From the IMG/VR virus record IMGVR_UViG_3300031539_000153, positions 1 to 34,959 of that record: 34,959 nucleotides of DNA; one strand, written 5' to 3'. A program made the translations under genes and the position numbers. The notes below the pieces were generated by a model, which saw only the letters and a list, made by a program, of their open reading frames with translations, was not told the DNA's origin and did not search any database. Origin of the DNA: a virus. Shown piece by piece: positions 30,765 through 34,959 of this stretch. Numbering within the stretch: the stretch's first letter is position 1; each line of letters begins with the position of its first letter.

Positions 30765-31189
30765 TATTCACAAGTGAACAAATCAAGGACAGGTTGAAAA
30801 AGATATGGTCCGATCTTGTTTATATCTGGCCCACAAATCCCAACTGGACACTGGATTTAGATGAATGGCTTTTAAAGATAAAAGAGCATTGCAGCGTCAG
30901 GCATTTTATTTTTACACCGGGAATATTTGAATGTGAAAACTATGCCCGCACCTTTGTCGCCAATATCTATAAATATCAATACGACCTCTATCATTCCGGG
31001 GAGTTTAAGCCCGAATGGAGGTGGGCTGTCGGCTATTCAATGGGAGTTAAGGCGGATATATTTGGGAACGCCGATGTTCACGGTATGGTTATAATAATTA
31101 CCGAAACACGGGTGCTTGTATATGAACCGCAGGACGACACCTATTTAGATCACAATTATCAATACGTACCCTTTTTCGTTACGTTTTAG
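30761..31189 (+). CDS. small papain-like (Cys-His) fold protein
   Basis: This gene encodes 142 aa. FECENYART puts C58 at the head of a helix, and DVHGMVIIITETRVLVYEPQDDTY puts H107 at the start of a strand with E122 and Q124 after it, the order Cys, His, Asp/Glu/Gln of papain or transglutaminase-like peptidases. Its small size suggests a reduced domain. It sits between a fibre gene and the tailspike, so it could trim a virion protein, act on the host envelope, or serve as a fold-only adaptor. No signal peptide. ATGA overlap with the upstream gene. Confidence 0.45.
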   Translation: MIFTSEQIKDRLKKIWSDLVYIWPTNPNWTLDLDEWLLKIKEHCSVRHFIFTPGIFECENYARTFVANIYKYQYDLYHSGEFKPEWRWAVGYSMGVKADIFGNADVHGMVIIITETRVLVYEPQDDTYLDHNYQYVPFFVTF

Positions 31190-31200
31190 AGGGGGTTAAA

Positions 31201-33423
31201 ATGTTAAAACGAATATTAATTACTTTTATTTGTCTGGCGTTTGTAGGGTGCGCTTCGACCGGTCTGCCTAAAAAGATTATGTCGCCCGAAGACTATATGA
31301 AGCTTGGCGAACAGACAATGGCCAATCAGAAATTCACGCAGCTTCCCGAAGATACCGCCCCAACGTCTGACGATATAGTGGTAACTGCTAACGATCCCGG
31401 TGGAACCCCGGTGAATAAAAAAGTGACCCTGGCCAATTTATTCGGGGTCGAGGACGTGATTTTCAAGGCGTCGTTCGGCAATCAGGATTGGGGCGATATA
31501 AGCGTAAGCGGCAACGTGGTTTCGCTGAACGCCGATGTGGTGGGCGTTGCTGAAATGGCCGATGCGGATCATGGAGACATAAGCTGGTTGGCCGGTGTGG
31601 CCACGATCGATCCAGGCGTTATCCTGGTTAGTATAGGAGTTTACGACGGAGATTACGATGCTGCCGTGTTAGCAATCGGCGCAATTCCGACTACGCTTTA
31701 TGTTGATGAGGCCGCCACAATGTCAACGAATGTTACTACACCGGCGACGCTTGCAACAATTATTTTAAAAGGCGGCTCGATAGATCAGGCAGGAAGCACC
31801 TTGACAACTAACGGACCCTTGATCATGCAGGGCGGTTCGATTACGAATGACGCGGCTTTGAATATCAATGGATCCTTTCCCGACCCTGGACCGATTCAGG
31901 TTTTTACCAGCACCGGAACGGTAAGTTTTGGAACTGGCGCTGTGCCCAAAGCTTATCCTCAATGGTGGGGAGAAAATACAACCCCAGGCACAACAGACAT
32001 GACAGCAGAAATTCAAGCTGCTTTCGATTCGGGTATTGAGCATGTCTACATTTCCGATGGAACGTATATGATAGAAGCAACTGAAAATGCTTCGCCAACT
32101 GATCATGGATTAACAGTTCCATCGAACATTAAAATAGAAATGTCACAAAATACAATATTAAAAGCTATCGGAAATGACCATACTAATTCCGCAGTTCTTG
32201 GAATATATAATGTCAGTAACGTCATAGTAACAGGCGGTGCAGTAGAGGGTGAGAGATATGAACATATTGGTGAGACTGGCGAGTGGGGTCATTGTATTGA
32301 TATTCGCGCATCTTCGAGGGTAAAAATTGAAGGTGTTTATATCTCTAAGTCTTGGGGAGACGGAATATATTTGGGAGACATTGCTGGTACTCGAGCCGAG
32401 GATATTTTAATTCTAAACAATTATGTTGAGTACTCCCGACGAAATAATCTTAGCATTGTTCATGCTTTTCAAGTAACCGTTAAAGGAAACACATTTAAGA
32501 GCGCAAATGGTACTGATCCACAAATGGGGATTGATATAGAGCCAGATACTGGCGATTTTGTTTATGGTTGCATCATTACAGAAAACAGTTTTATTAGCAA
32601 TCAAAAGGCTGGGGCGAGAATAGAAGGTACTAGTGGCAGTGTAAAGCATATTACTATATCACATAATTACTTTTCTGGTAACAGTGTTGCCGCAGATGCT
32701 ACCCAGGCAGCTATAATTGCCAAAAATGCCAATAATGCCAATATTATTGGAAATGTTATTTTTGGTGAGGGTCAGCAAGGAATTCGTGTAACTGACTTTA
32801 CCAGGATTTCAATTATTGGGAATAACCTCTATCAGACTGATTTAACTGGCATCCATCTTAAAAGTGTTGATCAAGGAATAGTTCAAGGAAATACGGTTCA
32901 TCAAGCCGGTTTTGATACCAATGATACATATGATGGGATCTATGCTGAAACTTGTAATGAGACCGTTATATCCGGAAATATTGTGGTTTTAGGTGGATCT
33001 GGAAATAATGTTAAGTACGGCCTCAATGTCTCTGGGGGAACTGAGATATTTGCAACGAATAATATTTTAAATGGAGTTACCGCTGCTTTAATTGACTCTG
33101 GAAGCACCACTGTATATTACCGCAATAATCCAGTTTGGCAAACAACCTTCACTGATGCGGACACAACACCATCTGTTACGGGAGTTGAGTATGGTTTGTG
33201 TGTTAATACGGGAGCGACTGCTATTACAGCCTTTGATAACGGTAGCATTGGACAAGAGATAATTGTTAGGATTGATGCAAATTCTACTATAACCAGTGGT
33301 GCTCGATTGTTGTTAGCGGGTGGAGCGAATTTCACTGGAGATTCAAATGATTTAATAACACTATTCTGTGTAGTTGGTGGCGCAGCCTCGGCGTTTCGTG
33401 AAGTGTCCAGGTCTGTTAATTAA
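31201..33423 (+). CDS. right-handed beta-helix tailspike with lipoprotein-type signal
   Basis: This gene encodes 740 aa. The first 17 residues (MLKRILITFICLAFVGC) form a lipoprotein signal, with C17 at the expected lipidation point (FVGC; -3 is Phe, less usual than Leu). Residues about 60-240 are a linker of short strands. AYPQWWGENTTPGTTDMTAEIQAAF (from about 251) opens a pectate-lyase-type right-handed beta-helix with repeated N/G/V/I coils up to about 650, then a C-terminal cap. Such spikes bind or cleave host polysaccharide. The DNA becomes clearly more AT-rich from about 31,950, indicating a swapped receptor-binding part. Confidence 0.75.
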   Translation: MLKRILITFICLAFVGCASTGLPKKIMSPEDYMKLGEQTMANQKFTQLPEDTAPTSDDIVVTANDPGGTPVNKKVTLANLFGVEDVIFKASFGNQDWGDISVSGNVVSLNADVVGVAEMADADHGDISWLAGVATIDPGVILVSIGVYDGDYDAAVLAIGAIPTTLYVDEAATMSTNVTTPATLATIILKGGSIDQAGSTLTTNGPLIMQGGSITNDAALNINGSFPDPGPIQVFTSTGTVSFGTGAVPKAYPQWWGENTTPGTTDMTAEIQAAFDSGIEHVYISDGTYMIEATENASPTDHGLTVPSNIKIEMSQNTILKAIGNDHTNSAVLGIYNVSNVIVTGGAVEGERYEHIGETGEWGHCIDIRASSRVKIEGVYISKSWGDGIYLGDIAGTRAEDILILNNYVEYSRRNNLSIVHAFQVTVKGNTFKSANGTDPQMGIDIEPDTGDFVYGCIITENSFISNQKAGARIEGTSGSVKHITISHNYFSGNSVAADATQAAIIAKNANNANIIGNVIFGEGQQGIRVTDFTRISIIGNNLYQTDLTGIHLKSVDQGIVQGNTVHQAGFDTNDTYDGIYAETCNETVISGNIVVLGGSGNNVKYGLNVSGGTEIFATNNILNGVTAALIDSGSTTVYYRNNPVWQTTFTDADTTPSVTGVEYGLCVNTGATAITAFDNGSIGQEIIVRIDANSTITSGARLLLAGGANFTGDSNDLITLFCVVGGAASAFREVSRSVN

Positions 33424-33469
33424 GACTTGGCAACACAAAGCAAATGAAAAAGATCAAAGCGGATTAAAT

Positions 33470-33691
33470 ATGGACGGACTATCAAAAGAGACATTTATCA
33501 GCGCATTTGTAAAAAACGACTCAAAATTACAGGCGGAAATTTTGTGGGATCTGTTTGCCGGGCTTTATGAGAAGGTGGATGCGCTCACCGATTCCCGAAA
33601 ATGGCTAAGAAGGTGGACCCCATACTTGATCATTATCGGGTCTTTTGTGGGCGGGTTTACTGCATTTTTTACCGAACGGTTTTTTTTCTAA
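33470..33691 (+). CDS. small membrane protein of the lysis cassette
   Basis: This gene encodes 73 aa from ATG 33470. The N-terminal 45 residues are soluble (SKETFISAFVKNDSKLQAEILWDLFAG, LYEKVDALTDSRKWLRRW) and one transmembrane helix follows (TPYLIIIGSFVGGFTAFFT), ending RFFF. It could be a pinholin-like or antiholin-type protein, or an inner membrane anchor. The frame is open to 33374 but that overlaps the tailspike. The stop forms TAATG with the lysin. Confidence 0.6.
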   Translation: MDGLSKETFISAFVKNDSKLQAEILWDLFAGLYEKVDALTDSRKWLRRWTPYLIIIGSFVGGFTAFFTERFFF

Positions 33692-34212
33692 TGGGCAGGG
33701 GCGATAAAATATTTGAAATCGCGATCCAGACGGTTCTCAAGCATGAGGGCGGTTACACGGTGGACCATGCCGGACCGACTAATTACGGCGTGACGTTGAG
33801 ATCCCTGGACGTGGATATCGACCTGGACGGCGACATCGATGGTGATGATATCCGGGCCATGACGATAGAGGATGCAATCGCGTTCTATAAGCGCCGATGG
33901 TGGGACCGTTATAAATATTACGAAATTAATCATATGCTGCTGGCCACAAAGGTTTTCGACCTGGCGGTTAATATGGGTTCAAAGCAGGCCGGAAAGCTGG
34001 TTCAGCGGGCCATGCGGGCCTTTGACGTGCGTTTGGTAGAGGATGGGGTCCTCGGGCCGGTGTCGTTTAATGCGATCAATAACATTCCCTACAGGGACGG
34101 TTTAATTATCGGGGTTCGATGCGAGGCCGCCGGATTTTACCGGAGCCTGGTAGCCGGGAAGCCAAAATTTGAAGAATTTTTAAAGGGCTGGCTCAACAGG
34201 GCTTATGCCTAA
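33691..34212 (+). CDS. endolysin, glycoside hydrolase family 108-like
   Basis: This gene encodes 173 aa. LKHEGGYTVDHAGPTNYGVTL (from residue 17, E19 being the catalytic acid), a calcium-binding-like DVDIDLDGDIDGDDI (D-rich loop), YKRRWWDRYKYYEIN, KVFDLAVNMGSKQAGKLVQRAM and VEDGVLGPVSFNAIN are the typical blocks of GH108/ZliS-like N-acetylmuramidases. It hydrolyses peptidoglycan glycan strands. The D-rich loop with dockerin-like spacing is an unusual insertion. No signal is seen, so a holin must release it. Start ATG 33691 overlaps the previous stop. Confidence 0.85.
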   Translation: MGRGDKIFEIAIQTVLKHEGGYTVDHAGPTNYGVTLRSLDVDIDLDGDIDGDDIRAMTIEDAIAFYKRRWWDRYKYYEINHMLLATKVFDLAVNMGSKQAGKLVQRAMRAFDVRLVEDGVLGPVSFNAINNIPYRDGLIIGVRCEAAGFYRSLVAGKPKFEEFLKGWLNRAYA

Positions 34213-34224
34213 AAGGAGAAAATC

Positions 34225-34557
34225 GTGCGAAAAAAAATTGTACTTACTATTATGTTTTTTCTTATTGGCAGCGCCGCTGCTCTGGCTGGTCCTTTTCTTG
34301 TGTGCTCGCCTGTACCAAGTGATACTGTATCTCACTATTGTATCCAGATTGACGGATTGGATGCAGTCATTGTGCCGGCTTTTGGAAACCCTGACGGGAC
34401 CGTGATGCTCCATTATGATTTGAAGGATCTGGCAAACGGGAATCACAATTTTGAAATAGCGGCGGCCAACGTGTGGGGGGAATCTGTATATGTCCCTTTC
34501 GACTTCAAAAAGGGGGTTCCAGGCGGTCCCCAAAATTTCGGATTAAGCCCTGATTAA
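34225..34557 (+). CDS. small secreted protein of the lysis region
   Basis: This gene encodes 110 aa with a GTG start and a good AAGGAG site. Residues 1-21 are a cleavable signal peptide (MRKKIVLTIMFFLIGSAAALA then GPFLVC). The mature part has VPSDTVSHYCIQIDGLDAVIV, MLHYDLKDLANGNHNFEIAAANVWGESVYVPFDF, a fibronectin type III-like strand set. It may be a periplasmic lysis factor or a lysogenic-conversion protein. It sits between lysin and holin genes. Confidence 0.6.
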   Translation: MRKKIVLTIMFFLIGSAAALAGPFLVCSPVPSDTVSHYCIQIDGLDAVIVPAFGNPDGTVMLHYDLKDLANGNHNFEIAAANVWGESVYVPFDFKKGVPGGPQNFGLSPD

Positions 34558-34594
34558 AAGGAAAGAGGAGAATAAAAAACTTACGTTTTGGCAG

Positions 34595-34660
34595 ATGGTC
34601 CCCCAGCCGGGGGATGAAATGTATTTTGATTCAACCCTAAAAGTGAAGGTGAAGAGATGA
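34595..34660 (+). CDS. micro-ORF before small membrane protein
   Basis: This 21-codon frame begins ATG 34595 (VPQPGDEMYFDSTLKVKVKR) and ends in an ATGA overlap with the next gene. The frame is open upstream through KKLTFWQ with GAGGAG at 34565-34570, so a non-AUG start (CTT or ACG near 34580-34583) is possible. It might be a coupled leader peptide or a real small protein. Confidence 0.35.
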   Translation: MVPQPGDEMYFDSTLKVKVKR

Positions 34661-34782
34661 ATTATTTAATTGGGCAAATAGTAGCATTTGTGGCGGGGGC
34701 ATGTTGTGCTTCAGTCGGATGGTTCTTTGTGTGGAAAAACAACAGGGCCAAGTTTGAAGAAAGACTAAGAAAAATTAAATAA
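34657..34782 (+). CDS. 41-aa single-span membrane protein
   Basis: This gene encodes 41 aa: MNYLIGQIVAFVAGACCASV continues into WFFVW and a basic tail (KNNRAKFEERLRKIK). One N-terminal transmembrane helix and a positive C-terminus fit inner-membrane components of phage lysis cassettes such as spanin subunits or holin helpers. Good GAAGG site and ATGA overlap with the preceding micro-ORF. Confidence 0.6.
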   Translation: MNYLIGQIVAFVAGACCASVGWFFVWKNNRAKFEERLRKIK

Positions 34783-34793
34783 AGGGGGACTAA

Positions 34794-34959
34794 GTGGACT
34801 TAAAAGAATTTGGTTCTAAAATCGCAAGTATAGCGCCCATGCTCGGTGGTGCGTTTCTCGGTCCGGCAGGAGCAGCGGGGGGAGCGTTGCTGAAAGTTAT
34901 AGCTGGCGCATTCGGCTTAAAAGATGATGCCAAACCCGATGAGATTTATCAAGCTATTC
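34794..34959 (+). CDS. holin (3TM-type), partial
   Basis: The gene runs off the window after 55 residues, from a GTG start after GGGGG. LKEFGSKIASIAPMLGGAF, GPAGAAGGALLKVIAGAFGLKDDAKPDEIYQAI is the characteristic Gly/Ala-rich opening of the 3TM-type phage holins, whose later part carries the other membrane helices. It would open the inner membrane so the GH108 lysin can act. Identity is from a well-known N-terminal pattern. Confidence 0.75.
   Translation, partial: MDLKEFGSKIASIAPMLGGAFLGPAGAAGGALLKVIAGAFGLKDDAKPDEIYQAI

Overview
The window is a stretch of a tailed, lambda-like (siphovirus-type) phage or prophage. All recognisable genes lie on the + strand, packed head to tail, many with ATGA or TAATG stop/start overlaps. 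No integrase, repressor, tRNA, rRNA or CRISPR array is visible, and both ends cut through genes. Gene content (Gp37/Gp68, ASCH, DUF4326, a prohead protease/capsid fusion, a GH108 lysin with a small secreted partner), a near-consensus sigma-54 promoter and heptameric tandem repeats together suggest a host among sulfate-reducing Desulfobacterota. That host assignment is inference only.

Layout. (1) 1-2.8 kb: small early genes, including a Zn-finger/HTH protein, a Gp37/Gp68-family protein and a Cys-rich gene interrupted by one in-frame UGA. (2) 3.0-9.9 kb: replication and nucleic-acid metabolism. This part holds a P4/D5-type primase-helicase, an ASCH protein, a zinc-finger/TOPRIM primase, a nucleoside-deoxyribosyltransferase-like protein, a DUF4326 protein, small hypotheticals and a ParB-domain DNA methyltransferase. 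(3) 9.9-13.8 kb: packaging, with a probable small terminase, an inserted 104-nt inverted-repeat element plus a Cys-rich GP88-like gene, a GpA-type large terminase and a small HTH protein. (4) 13.8-17.3 kb: an accessory island between packaging and head genes. It has a 460-bp regulatory gap ending in a sigma-54-like promoter, two small unknown genes, an excisionase-like HTH protein, a long ParB-like protein, and a one-gene moron with its own promoter and terminator. (5) 17.5-22.9 kb: head genes (gpW, portal, protease-capsid fusion, decoration candidate, head-tail joining proteins). (6) 22.9-31.2 kb: tail genes, comprising two tandem tail-tube paralogues, tail chaperones joined by a -1 frameshift, a tape measure and distal tail proteins. 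(7) 31.2 kb to the end: a beta-helix tailspike with a lipoprotein-type signal, then a lysis cassette (small membrane proteins, GH108 lysin, secreted protein, 3TM-type holin).

Most notable signals: (a) a conserved-looking Cys-rich gene read through an in-frame UGA that is followed by a hairpin, a candidate selenoprotein or readthrough gene; (b) a classic U_UUU_UUA slippery heptamer joining the tail chaperones; (c) a 15-bp perfect inverted repeat enclosing a structured 104-nt element inside the terminase region; (d) a sigma-54 promoter driving an accessory island; (e) short period-7 tandem repeats at several gene junctions.
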